From Chrysogorgia sp. JL179-B06 (lineage: Eukaryota; Cnidaria; Anthozoa; Scleralcyonacea; Chrysogorgiidae), in NCBI GenBank assembly GCA_035772405.1, contig JAYKKM010000013.1, positions 572,001-636,000 on the forward strand: DNA of 64,000 nucleotides. The letters are read 5' to 3'. Below the pieces are notes generated by a model that was not told where the DNA came from, ran no database searches, and saw only the letters and a list, made by a program, of their open reading frames with translations. This document shows positions 50,342 to 62,108 of this stretch, one piece after another. How positions within the stretch are numbered: position 1 is the stretch's first letter; every line of letters begins with the position of its first letter. The position numbers and the translations under genes were made by a program.

Positions 50342-50548
50342 GTAAGATGGGTTTAAATTTTGAAACACTTTATTATTGTATTGCTATTTCCGCTGCATAA
50401 ATAAATGTTACTTAATCTACGTTCTTATTGGTTTTTCCACCACAACATTTCCTTTTGCAAACTCGCTTTGAAGCAGCGGATTGCAAAGTTTTGGTGATTG
50501 CAAAGAGGTGCAGCTGTATTTCCAAAATGTAAAAAAGATATATAAATT

Positions 50549-51290
50549 ACTTTTAAATAAAAGGCCTTTAAGAATAATGTTTAGAAATGTTAATAGTTTT
50601 ACGGTATCTGCTCTTGTACTCGAGAAATAACGTTTTCATTCTCGTATTTTATGCTTCTGGACGCCGCCATTTTAGAGTTTGCTCGACGGCTCAGACTCGA
50701 TGTACAGCGGGAATTTCTTTTCAATCTTGACGTCATTGAGTGCACCACATAAATTATTGGCATTATTTTAGCATTGTAACCAATAAGTTATTGCAATGTA
50801 ATACGTTATGATTGTAAGCGCATGCGTGTAACAGTCAATTACTAGTCCCACATGGCACATTCATAGTCTCTCTTACTAGTCTACTAATTTAGGACGCCAA
50901 GTAAGGGAGTCGATGTCGTGGGGGTTCGGGACGGAGAAAATACGGCCGGGAGGTTAAGGTTAGAAAACTCGCTAGCCGGGGGGTTAGGACCTTTGTTGTT
51001 TTGGGGTTGGTTGCAATCCAATAACTTATTGGTTACAATGCTAAAATAATTCCAATAATTTATTGGTTACAACGTGCGGAACGGCTGAAAAGACAAGGAC
51101 TCGATGACGTCAAAATTGCAAAGAAAACCACCGCTGTACATCGAGCTTGAGCCGTCGAGCAAACACTAAAATGGCGGCGTCCAGAAGTATAAAATACGAG
51201 AATGAAAACTTTATTTCTCGAGTACAAGAGCAGACATCGTAAAACTATTAACATTTCTAAACATTATACTAAAAGGCCTTTTATTTAAAC
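50549..51290. repeat. Large foldback inside the polycystin intron
   Basis: Arms of about 250 bp face each other: TACTCGAGAAATAACGTTTT with its complement, and TGGACGCCGCCATTTTAG with CTAAAATGGCGGCGTCCA. The centre has CCAATAACTTATTGG. It contains a short segment GGGGGTTAGGACC also present in foldbacks at 55083 and 58880. Confidence 0.75.
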
Positions 51291-51375
51291 GGACGTCAAC
51301 TTTTGTGGGACGTCAACTTTTAAAAAAAAAAATGTTACGTTCCTGTGTTCAAGAATTTGATTTGAACATTTTTAG

Positions 51376-51482
51376 GTGGCCCTCGTCCTCTATGGGGAGC
51401 AGAATTCCTCATATCCTGTGGAATTGTCAATTGAAAATTACTCGTTGTTTAGAAGAAATTCACGGGATAATTTTATCGTGAG
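51376..51482 (+). CDS. Polycystin-1-like exon, PLAT domain
   Basis: Bounded by TTTTTAG and GTACGT. It reads VALVLYGEQNSSYPVELSIE and continues to RRNSRDNFIV, fitting the second PLAT strands and the F-x-R-x-S-x-D-x-F pattern. It ends in phase 2. Confidence 0.88.
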
Positions 51483-52129
51483 GTACGTGAAGTATTGTGA
51501 GGCTAATATATTCTTTAAATTCGTCATTTGTACATAATAGCTCAACGAACGAATAGCTAACTGTTGTTACCCGAAGCAACACTAAAAAGTGACAAAAAGT
51601 TAACAGCGTCGGAGACGTCATCACTTTCGCTCACAGTGTAGAACTGTTATTCTACGCATTGTTTCGTTGGAGTTAAATGCCCATGTGCATTGTCTAGATC
51701 AGTTAAACTAACAATTTAGCAGAAAAAATTTAAAATGAGGAAATGGATCTTACTGCCCCTTTTTGACCAGTAATGTTCACTCTCTTGCTTGTGTCCCCCC
51801 AAATGGTGGATGAGGTTTTGTCGCAAAGCGCGAGAAAGGCAAAGTTATAAACGTAAAATATATCATCAAATAAGGGCACATACCTTTAACACTTTAACAC
51901 CGTTTCTACAATCTCGAAAAACACAACAGAGTCGAAATGTATTATTTTTTTCATCATTTTTTCATCATTTAAGAAATGATTCATCTTTCTGTTGCGAAGG
52001 CTGATGTGAGGCTCTCATCTCATTTATTTATTTGTTTATTTGGTTTTCGTGATAATACATGGCTTCTCCATGGCTGATTAGTACTACATCAATTTTGATT
52101 ACATCAAAAAGTACCTTAACTTGTTACGC
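51483..52129. other. Intron stretch without recognised genes
   Basis: No conserved coding region or clear repeat seen apart from short AT-rich runs. Confidence 0.4.
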
Positions 52130-52133
52130 TTAA

Positions 52134-52587
52134 AGTGTCTGTGCAATGAAAAATTCAGTTGTAAAATAACTCTTTTGTTTGAAACTATAAAGACTAACCA
52201 TTTGCAATTTTTCCATATCTCCCTTCACTCTTGAGATTTCTTTGATATGTAAATAATATCACACTGCACAATAACTTATTGAAAACGCTTATATATTCTT
52301 GAGATTATGTAATGAAATCACTTGAAATGCAGGTGCATGTGCGTGGATGTATCCAATGACATCAAATATACAAATCATCAAACGATTCCATGTGATAATG
52401 GTAAAGATATGCAGAATTTTTCAATAATCATTATGCATTGTGATGTCATAAGTATGCTCATTTACATATTAAACAAATCTTAATATCTCAAGAGTGAAGT
52501 GAGATATGAAAATGTTGTAAATGGTTTTAAGAGTTCTTTCAAACAAAATAGTTCTTTTACAAATGAATTTTTCATTGCATAGGCACT
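52134..52587. mobile_element. TTAA foldback element
   Basis: TTAA at 52130-52133 and 52588-52591. It starts AGTGTCTGTGCAATGAAAA and ends TTTTTCATTGCATAGGCACT. Same family as 22605-23053. Confidence 0.8.
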
Positions 52588-52591
52588 TTAA

Positions 52592-53118
52592 CTATTTATG
52601 TTTACATATTTATCATTAGTTTCACAGTCCAAACATGCCTGTTAACTTTCCCTGTGGGAGGAACTCGGAGATAACCCAAGACATTTGGCAGAGAGTTGTC
52701 GCACTTTTTCCACGTGAAATTAAATATCCGAATACATGATTCGAACTCTTGACCTCATTGGCGAGAGGCAGTAGCTCTAACGACAACTGAGTCACCGAAG
52801 CCCAACATAATACACGAGGGAAGACACAGCAGAGTCATAAAGCTGCAAGTTTTGAAACGTACGTTTTTTCCTTAGCTTATAGCACGAGCTTACCTGTTTG
52901 GTGCTATATTTGCTAAATTAATAAAAAAATTCCCAAATTTATCACAAAAAAATGTAACGTGTTCATCGCAGTACCTAAAAAAACGGAAGACCTTTAAAAA
53001 ACAAGTAGTTTTTGTATCCAACACAAACGTATTTCCTGTTGTGGCGTTTTTGAAATTACCTGAGTTTTAAGTGAGTTCGTGGTTTTCATCACGGCTCACG
53101 AGCTTCGTTTGCGTGCTA
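52592..53118. other. Intron stretch without recognised genes
   Basis: Nothing clear. A tRNA-like fragment may be present near 52740-52800 (GACCTCATTGGCGAGAGGC), too weak to call. Confidence 0.35.
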
Positions 53119-53120
53119 TA

Positions 53121-53870
53121 CCGTAATTATTCGAATAAACGCCTCCCTCGAATAAACGCCGCCCTCGAATAAACGCCGCAGGGACAAGCAAAAATATTAT
53201 TAAACGCCGCCCTCGAATAAACGCCGCACCTGAAGCGCCAAAAGTTTAATAAACGCCGGATTTTGAAAGAAACCTGGGAATTTGAAAGCGCCACCAAGAA
53301 AAACCATTTTGCAGTGGATTCTGGATTCCTGGGATGAATTGCCTACATATGTCATCAAGAAATCGTTCAAAAGTTGTGCATTGAACCTTCCAGTTGACGG
53401 CTCAGAAGATGATGCGATTCACTGTTTCAAGGAGGGACAGCCGTGCAACACTGGACAAGCCGTCCTGAAATCACAACTGGATATTCTCAACGAGCCAGAA
53501 ACGAATCCTTTCGACACTGAAGAATACACGTCTTCCGATGTTGAAGAGGCATGCCCTACTATTCAGCTGTTAGACTCGGACCACGAAGGAGACAGTGACA
53601 TTGAAATAGAATGAAACTTAGTCATTATATAAGACAGTGAACAGTTCAATTTTCATATATATTTATATATATTTAAAAGACATATGAATTTTATTCTTAG
53701 TTTTTTAATAAAGTCACAGTTGTTACAAAATTTGCAATAAACGCCGCCCTCGAATAAACGCCGCCCTCGAATAAACGCCGCCCTCGAATAAACGCCGCCC
53801 TCGAATAAACGCCGCACCTGAAGCGCCAAAAATTTAATAAACGCCGCGGCGTTTATTCGAATAATTACGG
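53121..53870. mobile_element. Pogo-like DNA transposon, internally deleted
   Basis: TA at 53119-53120 and 53871-53872. TIRs start CCGTAATTATTCGAATAAAC. Subterminal arrays of the 17-bp unit TCGAATAAACGCCGCCC lie at both ends. Inside is the end of a Tigger/pogo-type transposase. TA duplication and the coding remnant point to the Tc1/mariner-pogo group. Confidence 0.85.
53282..53614 (+). pseudogene. Pogo/Tigger transposase C-terminal remnant (110 aa)
   Basis: The sequence ILQWILDSWDELPTYVIKKS followed by F-K-S-C and VDGSEDDAIH matches the region after the DDE domain in Tigger-type transposases, where a W-x-x-x-x-W is followed by a helix with IxxSFxxC and a D-G-x-E-D. The acidic tail ends DSDIEIE. 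The catalytic domain and DNA-binding part are absent. The frame itself is open to a stop. Confidence 0.7.
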
Positions 53871-53872
53871 TA

Positions 53873-54712
53873 TGCTCGTTTCCGTGCTAAGTCCATATAT
53901 TATAATTCCTTGTCTGATTGGTCTGCGCTGCTGTATTTGAATAGCATCTCGTTAGTTTGACAATCGTGCTGTATAGCTTTCATAATGATGCGGTTTAGAA
54001 TCCCATTTCGGACTCGGAACTTTAGAATTTATAAACTGAATTGGTAGCTTGGTAGTTCTATTTTTCTTTCTTTTCCAGAGAAATACGCGTGTGAAATAAA
54101 TGTTGAGCATCTATAACTGTAGCAAAAGAGTCGATTCGACAACTTTGAAGTCGTCGGTTTTTTTATCCCAGGACGACACCTCGAAAACAATGATGAAAAG
54201 TCGTTTCTACGCGTTTGAAAGGATCGTTTTGACTTGAGGTCAAAGGTCAAAACAAATCTTGCAAATAATCTAAATTACTCTTATGGCAAAAGAGTAGAAA
54301 TGACACCTTGGAGTCAAAACGACTCGTTTGTTTTTACAGTGTATCATAAAACGTCCCTATATTTACCAGTTACGTCTTTATGAAGATCTACTTTTATTTT
54401 TTTAGTAATCTTGAGCGGACAAAATCCTATGCTTTCCTGCAATTTGGCTGCTTGAGCGGCTGGTTTTTTCAATATTTGTCTACGGTTATGGAATCCCAAA
54501 TGCTAAAATCTTTTTATGGCGATTTTGCTTTATTTTAATTGGAGAATGGAAATTTAACACAGAATTTGATTCAATTAAGCTGGAAATGACTTTATTATAC
54601 AAAAAACAAAGCATTTTAGTTTGTTTTCGTTTCCTCATCGAAATAATGTAGCTTTACCGAACTCATAATAAAAAATAAGGTTGTATTAATATCGTGTTTT
54701 CTGTAACTGCAG
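53873..54712. other. Intron stretch without recognised genes
   Basis: No conserved coding region. It runs to the next polycystin exon. Confidence 0.4.
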
Positions 54713-54832
54713 TGTGCGGGAGAAGTTGGGTCCCTTGCGTGGAATTCATCTTTGGCACGACGGTGGCGGCAGTTCTCCTTCTTGGTTCGTCGAGAAAATA
54801 ATTCTCAAAGATTTGGTATCGGAAGAGAAGTG
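54713..54832 (+). CDS. Polycystin-1-like exon, PLAT domain core
   Basis: Bounded by AACTGCAG and GTATAT. It reads LGPLRGIHLWHDGGGSSPSW and then FVEKIILKDLVSEEK, the hallmark PLAT stretch (L-G-x-L, I-x-L-W-H-D, P-S-W-F-x-x-x-I-x-x-x-D). Splice phases 2 in and 2 out match the neighbours. The open reading continues past the donor without PLAT similarity, which supports splicing there. Confidence 0.92.
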
Positions 54833-55082
54833 GTATATGCAGTCAGATATTCTTATTAGTTGTTATATTTGTTTTTGTTACTGGCTTTCATTCTTGTATC
54901 TACTGAAACAGTAGACCACTATGTTATCATCGAATTGAGTGTTTGTTTGCTTGCTTGAAGAGCCCAAGATTACGTTGTGAGAATTCGTGTCTTTTCCAAA
55001 CACAGAACCCATGCTTCCATTTTGAGAATTCATTTGTGCTAGAAGCAGAATAATATTTTGCGCTCATTTTGTGAAATTTCCT

Positions 55083-55274
55083 GTGTAACCAGACCTTATT
55101 CAAAATGGCCGACAGTATTAGCTAAAAGGGGAGCTATATAATCGTCAGAATTTTGTCACTTAGCCATGTAAATAACCACTAACCCCAAAACAACAAAGAT
55201 CCTAACCCCCCGCCTAACGAGTTTTCTAACCCCAATATCGGCTACCATTTTGAATAAAGCCTGGTTACTTAGGC
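55083..55274. repeat. Foldback element
   Basis: TGTAACCAGACCTTATTCAA faces its near-complement ending at 55274. The loop contains CCTAACCCCCCGCCTAACGA, shared with 58880-59500 and reversed in 50549-51290. Confidence 0.65.
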
Positions 55275-55768
55275 GAAATCAAAATGCTAGCCCAAAATAT
55301 TATTTTACGTGCTAGAATACTTTTCCTAGAATACGTTTCCCTCGGTCCCAGTAAATAAGTGTTAATTATTTCGGTCAGGCGTCTTGCGTGTGGTTCACAT
55401 GCACAACAAATATTATTACAAAAATCATTGCAAAATATTAAAATATGTTGGAATTATTACAGAAAGCAATCAACTTATATTAGACTCATGTACGCATTGC
55501 GTACCTATCTTTATTTTGTTGTCACTAGCTCACACATGGTTGTTGCACTTCTTCTGAATAATTATTTGAGAGTTAATTACCGAGGACCGAGGCATTAAAC
55601 CTGCATATCTGTATAAAGCATAGGGTTTTATACAGATACAGTACAAACCGTGAATTCATTACGACCAATTTATTGTAGACCCGACGAATAACAAAGCAAA
55701 CCGAGTGGTAACATAGTTTCATATCACTTTAATTCTGATAAACAATATATTTATTTTTAATCTCTAAG

Positions 55769-55817
55769 GATGTTTAAATGCTGCAGATGGTTAGCCGTTG
55801 ATAAACACGACAAGAAG
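55769..55817 (+). CDS. Polycystin-1-like exon, end of PLAT domain
   Basis: Bounded by TCTCTAAG and GTATTT. Joined to the preceding exon's TG it reads WMFKCCRWLAVDKHDKK, matching the W-x-F-x-C-x-x-W-L-A-V-D end of polycystin PLAT domains. Phase 0 at its end. Confidence 0.85.
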
Positions 55818-57302
55818 GTATTTATTTGTGAAAGCTCAGTATACGTTGTTTCATGATATAAAGTATCTCAAACTCATTAATAATTCATGAACCGAAAACA
55901 AAGGAAATCAGCACCGATACAGAGATTTGGATATCAGAGGAAGAAATTACATAAATTAAGCCAACTTTCACCCCGATTTTCTCTTAAAATACTGATTTGT
56001 TTGAGATGTAGTATGAAACACTCGGAAGAGTGTTTCAGATCAAGATAGCCAACAAACTTCTCGATGTTTGGATATCCTGATGAAAAACTCTTCGTCGTGT
56101 TTCATATATTACATAAAAATCTGCTTTGTTTTCTTGAATAACCGTGCATGTTCTAATAAGCGCTCCCTACAATAAGCGTCCATCCTTTCAGGCAAAATTA
56201 CAAAATAAGCGCCAACTTCGAATAAGCGCCCCTGGCGGTTGTTACTGACGGGAGCGAGGGATCACCTTATCGATTGTCGGAAGCCGAATCAACTATGTGC
56301 GACTGGATATCCAGTCTGGATTAGACCAACGGTTTACACAATGTACTCCTAGAAGAAAGAGAAGATTCCATTGAAGGTCTGACACTGTCTGACCAAAAGG
56401 ACTGACGATATGACTTGACTGTACCATCTACTAAGATAACCAGGGCAAAGGTTATTTTGTGAACATACCACATACTCTTCACGAATAAGAAATGGCGAAC
56501 GCATTTTATGCAACACATTTTATGCATGTTTTACATTTTGCGCATTTTAACACATTTTATGCGTTTTGTCGTGAAAACTAAAACATTCATCTTTGTATAT
56601 CTACTAGAAATACGTGTCCTCAACGATCTCTTACGGCGTACTGTTTGATGCTTTTATAGTGCCATTGGTTTTTATACTTGAAAATATATAACAAATTTAT
56701 TTGCCAAGAATATGGATAGATTTCCAGTGGACACTAACTCTCAGAAACTTTAAACTATCAAGCTTAATTGTGTTGTCTAAATTTCATTGTTTCATAAAAT
56801 ACATAAAATAATTATAAATGGCGAAAATGGTTCAATTTAGGTGGGGCCAACAATATACTTCACACAGTGGTGTGGACTATCATCATTGGCATACATGTGC
56901 AATGTTTCAAAACATTCCGCTTGTTATTTGCAGAGATATTCCTCATTTGGTGAATTTTATTTAGTCTATAATATGAGAAAATGACGTCATAGGACAGCTA
57001 ATTGCATGTTTCAAAAACCTGAATATCTCTAGAACGAGATGAGGTATTGAGAAACAGAGAAAGCCATTCTGTTTCATTTTCAAAAAAACGTTTAAATAAA
57101 ATCAAAATTGGACAAACGAATTTTTCAAGTAGCACTTTAACATTTCTAAACATTTTACTTAAATACCTTTGATTTAAAAATAATTTATTTTTTTAATATA
57201 TGTAGTTCCTCTTTAAACTGAATTCCACTTCTAACTTTTAGTCTTTTGCAGCCTATAACAATAGAAAATGTTATTATTTGATTTATTTTGCTCTCAATTT
57301 GA
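55818..57302. other. Intron stretch with repeats
   Basis: 55855-56080 is a dispersed repeat related to 18550-18770. 56160-56225 has ATAAGCGC-type repeats (AATAAGCGCC), reminiscent of the pogo-like element's array. A possible TTAA-type right end (GTAGCACTTTAACATT) is near 57130. No gene. Confidence 0.45.
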
Positions 57303-58658
57303 TTGGCTGTGAGTAAATTTAAGGAAGCCAAAGTTACACCAATATTTAAGTGTGGCGATAGATCAAGTTTTGATAATTATCGACCTATTTCAGTTCTCTC
57401 AATACCATCAAAATTTTTGGAGAAATGTGTTCACAGACAATTAATTAATCATCTATGGATAATAATTTGCTTTCAAACTGTCAGTATGGTTTTCGTCCTC
57501 GTAGATCTACTGAATTCGCCATAACATTATTTATTGATAACATTAGAAAGGAATTGGACAAGGGAATGATAACTGGAGCAGTCTTTGTGGATTTGCAGAA
57601 AGCTTTTGACACAGTCAGTCATGGAAAACTCCTTTCAAAACTACCACAATATGGGATTACTGGTATGGAACTTGAATGGTTTACTGATTATCTGTTTAAC
57701 CGAAAACATGCAGTCAAGTATAACAGTGCAATTTCTAACTACCATCATGTGATTTGTGGTGTACCGCAAGGCTCCATTTTGGGTCCTTTACTGTTCCTCC
57801 TCCATAGTAATATCATTATGTATGCTGATGACGCAGTTATTTATACCTCAGATAGGAATGTGAATAATATTCAACATAAACTGACTCAGGATATGAGCAA
57901 TTTGTCCAAATGGTTGGATGACAATGAACTTGTAATTAATTTAAAACAAGGAAAAACCGAAGCAATGCTGTTTGGAACTTCTAACCGCTTGAAGAAAGTT
58001 GAGGATTTCAAAGTATTGTATCGTTGCAATACTATTAATCGAACAACATCATATAACTATCTTGGTGTAACCGTAGATCCCTTCTCTTCACATGACCTGT
58101 CATTTGGATAAAGTGTACAAGAAAGCCTCAAGTCGCGTAAAGCTGCTGTCACGAATTAGAAGCTCATTGAACATATATGCTGCTGAGTCTGTCTATCGCT
58201 GCATGATTCTCCCTGTCCTATTTTATTGCTGTATTTCATTTACATGTTTAACAAACACAATGAATCAACGCCTTTCCTCTCTTGAAAAAAGAGCAATTAA
58301 AATTATCACGAGGTGCTCTCATTCTAAATCATTTAACAATGTTGGTAGAGGTAAATCTAACATTAACATCATCACAATAGAACAATTTAAGAAACGACAC
58401 TGCTGTTCTATGGTTTATAAGTCACTTAATAATTTATTATGTGAGGATTTTAATAATTACTTTCAGTTGTTAAACCATGATGGTCCTAACACCAGAAACA
58501 AAGGTAAATTGCTGAGATTACCTAAGATTAATTTGGAATCTACTAAGAAATCTTTCTTTTACAGTGGTGCTCTACATTTTAATAACCTTCCGTTGTATAT
58601 CAGGGACAGTGAAAACTGTAGATCATTTATAAAGAATGTAAATAGCTTTTTATTATAA
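57303..58658 (+). pseudogene. LINE reverse transcriptase, 5'-truncated and frameshifted
   Basis: Reverse transcriptase blocks are clear: KVTPIFKCGDRSSFDNYRPI, QYGFRPRRSTEFAI, FVDLQKAFDTVSH, GVPQGSILGPLLFLL and the catalytic YADDA (in IIMYADDAVIY). A short deletion lies between LLFLL and the YADD strand, and the frame shifts near 57455 and near 58095. The C-terminal region ends at 58658. It resembles jockey/CR1-type LINEs; no endonuclease is present upstream. Confidence 0.85.
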
Positions 58659-58825
58659 TGAAATACCCCAGTTTTGTTAGCTGTACATTCATAGATGTAA
58701 TCATATATTTCTATTTTATCTTATAGTTATAATTGTATTGTATATTATAATCTCACAGGACACACATTTATAACAGTGTAACTACCAACACTGAAGTGTT
58801 TAATATCCTGTTTTAAATATATTGA

Positions 58826-58847
58826 TTAATAATAATAATAATAATAA
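58826..58847. repeat. (AAT)n tail of the LINE
   Basis: A short trinucleotide run about 170 bp after the LINE stop, a likely 3' tail. Confidence 0.65.
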
Positions 58848-58879
58848 GTGAAACATCAGCTGGAAATACCTACAACGTC

Positions 58880-59500
58880 TGCCTACAATAGTCGGAAGAT
58901 ACTAGCTAGATGTCATCGACCTAAACCAGGTGCGACCTAAACAATCAGTCATCCAGGTGTCAGCGGTATATTAAATTTCCGTTCGTTTTCAACGTGGGCC
59001 ATGTTTAAGACAATGTTTCTTTCCTTTTCGTTACCAAAATGCGGTTAATACGTCAAAATACAGTCGGGGGTTAGGGTTAGGAAGACACTTAAGGCGGGGG
59101 GGGGGGATTTAGAAAACTCATTAGGCGGGGGGTTAGAGTTAGGATCTAAGTTGTTTGGGGATTAGCAGTTCTATGATGTAGAACTGCTAATCCCAAAACA
59201 TCATATAACTGCTAATCCCAAAACAACTTAAATTCCATAGAACTGCTAATCCCCAACTTAGATTCTAACCCTAACCCCCCGCCTAATGAGTTTCTATTCT
59301 CACCCTAACACCCGCCTTAAGTGTCTTCCTAACCCCGGCTGTACTTTGACGTATTAACCACATTTTGGTTACGTAAAAGAAAGAAACAATGTCTTAAACA
59401 TGAACAGATTAACAGAAATTTAATATACCGCTGACACCTGGATGACTGATTATTGGCGCACCTGGTTTAGGTCGATGACATCTAGCATCTTCCACAATAG
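58880..59500. repeat. Large foldback element
   Basis: ATGTCATCGACCTAAACCAG faces CTGGTTTAGGTCGATGACAT. Inside are mirrored TTAGGGTTAG/CTAACCCTAA stretches and several copies of AACTGCTAATCCC. Confidence 0.8.
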
Positions 59501-59809
59501 TCTGTACATGTGCATGCATACAAATATTGTTTTTCTACAAATAATGTTCTACTCACGTGCGTTAACCGCCATCTCTGAAGACACTGCTTGCTCTCTGAAA
59601 TTTTCTGAAAAGTTATTTTGTTTTAAAACAAAAAGTAAAATATATGAAAATTAGAATGCCCTCGTGCAATAATTGTTAATTATTTACTGTTATTAGTCGG
59701 TTTTTGTGGGAAAATATTTTCCATCGGTCTCAATTATATTATATATTATACCACAGGGCGTTTCTGGAACAACCGTTTAGTGATCCCAAATATATATGTA
59801 ATATATCAT

Positions 59810-60617
59810 ATACGAGAAGGCGTTTATTATCTGATTTCCAAATACCGAGAAGTGTGTTGAAAAACGAGGCGATAATATAACTTCTCAAACGAACCAGTAT
59901 TTTAAGAGAAATTTGAGGGGAAAGTTGGCTTAATTTATTAACGTTTATTACCACATTTACAAACAACGTCTCGGTTATGATTTTCCTTTGTGTTTTCCTC
60001 ATTATTTATCAATGAGTTTGAGAAGTGGTAGTTAAAACATGAGCGGCCGATGTTTATGGGCAGTTACAATGGTGAGCCGTTGTAACTGCCCATAAACATC
60101 GACCGCGAATGTTTTAACGAACTTGTAAAATGAATAAAATATACAATACATACTTTGTTTGGAAGTTACTCCGAAAAAGCTCAATTTGAGCAAGTTAACT
60201 TTGATAAAACATTGATGTTTTATTAATCAATGTTTTATCCTGGGTTAAAGATGCTGATTAAATATTAATTTCTTTTGAATTTTCTTCATGAATTATTAAT
60301 GAATTTTACAAATATAGATAAACATTGTGTACGAGGCAAATAATTGAACAGTTCTAGCAGCAGAATACTGTATGGTGACTGATTTGACGTCACATGCCTC
60401 AGTAGTATTTCGGAAAACAAACCTTTATAGAACATCAACGCAAAGCTCAAATCATAAAATATTTTTGCATTCAACTATTCACTTTATGAAGAATCTTTAT
60501 CAGTAATATTGTATTTGAGGTTATATAGATACATTAAATGCTACAGTGCTTAACATTCCGACTATTCGGATTAGGTTTTGTATGTGTTAATAACTTCATC
60601 CTTCGTACGTTTTACAG
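59810..60617. other. Intron stretch with dispersed repeats and a hairpin
   Basis: 59815-60025 is a reversed copy of the dispersed repeat at 55855. 60032-60119 is a palindrome (ATGTTTATGGGCAGTTACAA against its complement). 60375-60480 resembles 21800-21900. Confidence 0.5.
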
Positions 60618-60668
60618 TTGGACTGCAGAATAAAGCTCTGTGAAGGGAAGCCACAATTCACTTTTCAG
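60618..60668 (+). CDS. Polycystin-1-like exon (short, tentative)
   Basis: Bounded by GTTTTACAG and GTTTGT, 17 codons (LDCRIKLCEGKPQFTFQ), phase 0 on both sides. Both neighbours are also phase 0. The sequence is not distinctive; position after WLAVD and before the LWLS exon is the main support. Confidence 0.5.
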
Positions 60669-62012
60669 GTTTGTTTTTTCAAGTATAATAATTCGTATAC
60701 GAATGTTGAAAAAGAGGTCCCACGTAAATTTTATTTGTATCGTTATCCGGCGTGTTAGGATGACACGTTAGGCTAGGATTAGAGTTAGGAGTAGGGTCAG
60801 AATCAGCTAAAAAGATGCTACCGACAATTAAAGATGCTACCGATTGTCTACGGAATCCAAATATCCCGCGTGCTCTCAAGTGATCAAAACAGGGCAACTA
60901 AGTGACTTTACGTGACTCTCACGAAAAACTAACTGTTAAAAATCGTTTCAAGCCTATCAGGACGCTCCAAAACATCATGATCGTAGAAAACTTGAGAATT
61001 TCTATTCGTAACGTTCGAATTTTGGGTAACAGAACATCGAGTTCTTTCAGGGGTGAGATTTGTTGCTTTCATTTCATTCATTTCTCTGACTTTAAGATAA
61101 TCTAATCTTTAAGATAATCTAACCTTTGCCAAAAAAATTGAATAGATACTGTTGTTAATAATAAATAAAAAATAAGCCTAGTTTCCTTCGATAAAACCGT
61201 GAATAAAGGTATCTGAAATTCAAACCAACGTTTGTCATCTTGTTGTGAATATTGGTAATGAAAAAGAATCCGTGTAACACCTGCTTGAGCCGCCAACTTG
61301 GAGCTCTATAGTGGCGCGTGGCCAGGTGTTCCACGACCCCTATTTTTCAAGAATGGTACCTAATCGTTTTTCGCAACTATTCCATTGCTTATATTCAGAC
61401 TATCCTTGTTTAACATTAAATTTATAAACAATATTATACACAAAAATAATAGGTTTTATGGATTAATGGTGAAAAATACATTTAAATTATTTAAATTATT
61501 AAAAAATATTTATATGTTATTGACTGAGTCCGAGATCCGGATTCCGGACCGAACAAGCTCGATGAATAAGTTATTTATTATATGGCTTAATGGCTAAAAC
61601 TAATACAGTACTTGTTTTCAAAAAAGCAATTTAACTTTAACATTGCCAAGTTGTTTACATCATTTGAACACTAAAGCCAGTATTTATATAAAGAACGTTC
61701 GGAAATATAAAACTTTCACTCATTTCATTTTAAATTACTAGTAAAGAGTGCTTATGGCTGATTTAACTTTGTGGGCGATCCATACTGTTGCTTTCCGACC
61801 GCCAGGGAACCAATCAGAACACTATACATTTTTAAGATGGACCCTAAATACTATTCCCGCTCTATGACACGCAAGTTCTCCACTGGAGTGCAAGTTAGCA
61901 GGCGCGCATTTAATTTCTACTTATCTTGACCATGATTTGGGATGGTACTAGGCGAGTGGGTAATTGATCCGGAAGTACTTAACCAATTGGTCACCCATCC
62001 CTTGTTTTATAG
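60669..62012. other. Intron stretch without recognised genes
   Basis: AT-rich, no convincing coding region or repeat structure seen. Confidence 0.4.
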
Positions 62013-62108
62013 GAGTTTAGATTCGAGTTTGGAAAGAAAATGATGGACATAAATTTGTGGCTTTCGTTAGTGGGCATGCCGTCATACAGCTTGTTCAGAA
62101 GGACCGAG
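62013..62108 (+). CDS. Polycystin-1-like exon after PLAT domain
   Basis: Bounded by TTTTATAG and GTAGGA. It reads FEFGKKMMDINLWLSLVGMP and SYSLFRRTE. This matches the H-L-W-x-S-V-x-x-R-P-x-x-S-x-F-T-R segment that follows the PLAT domain and precedes TM2 in polycystin-1 proteins. Phase 0 in and out. Further exons should lie to the right of the window. Confidence 0.75.
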
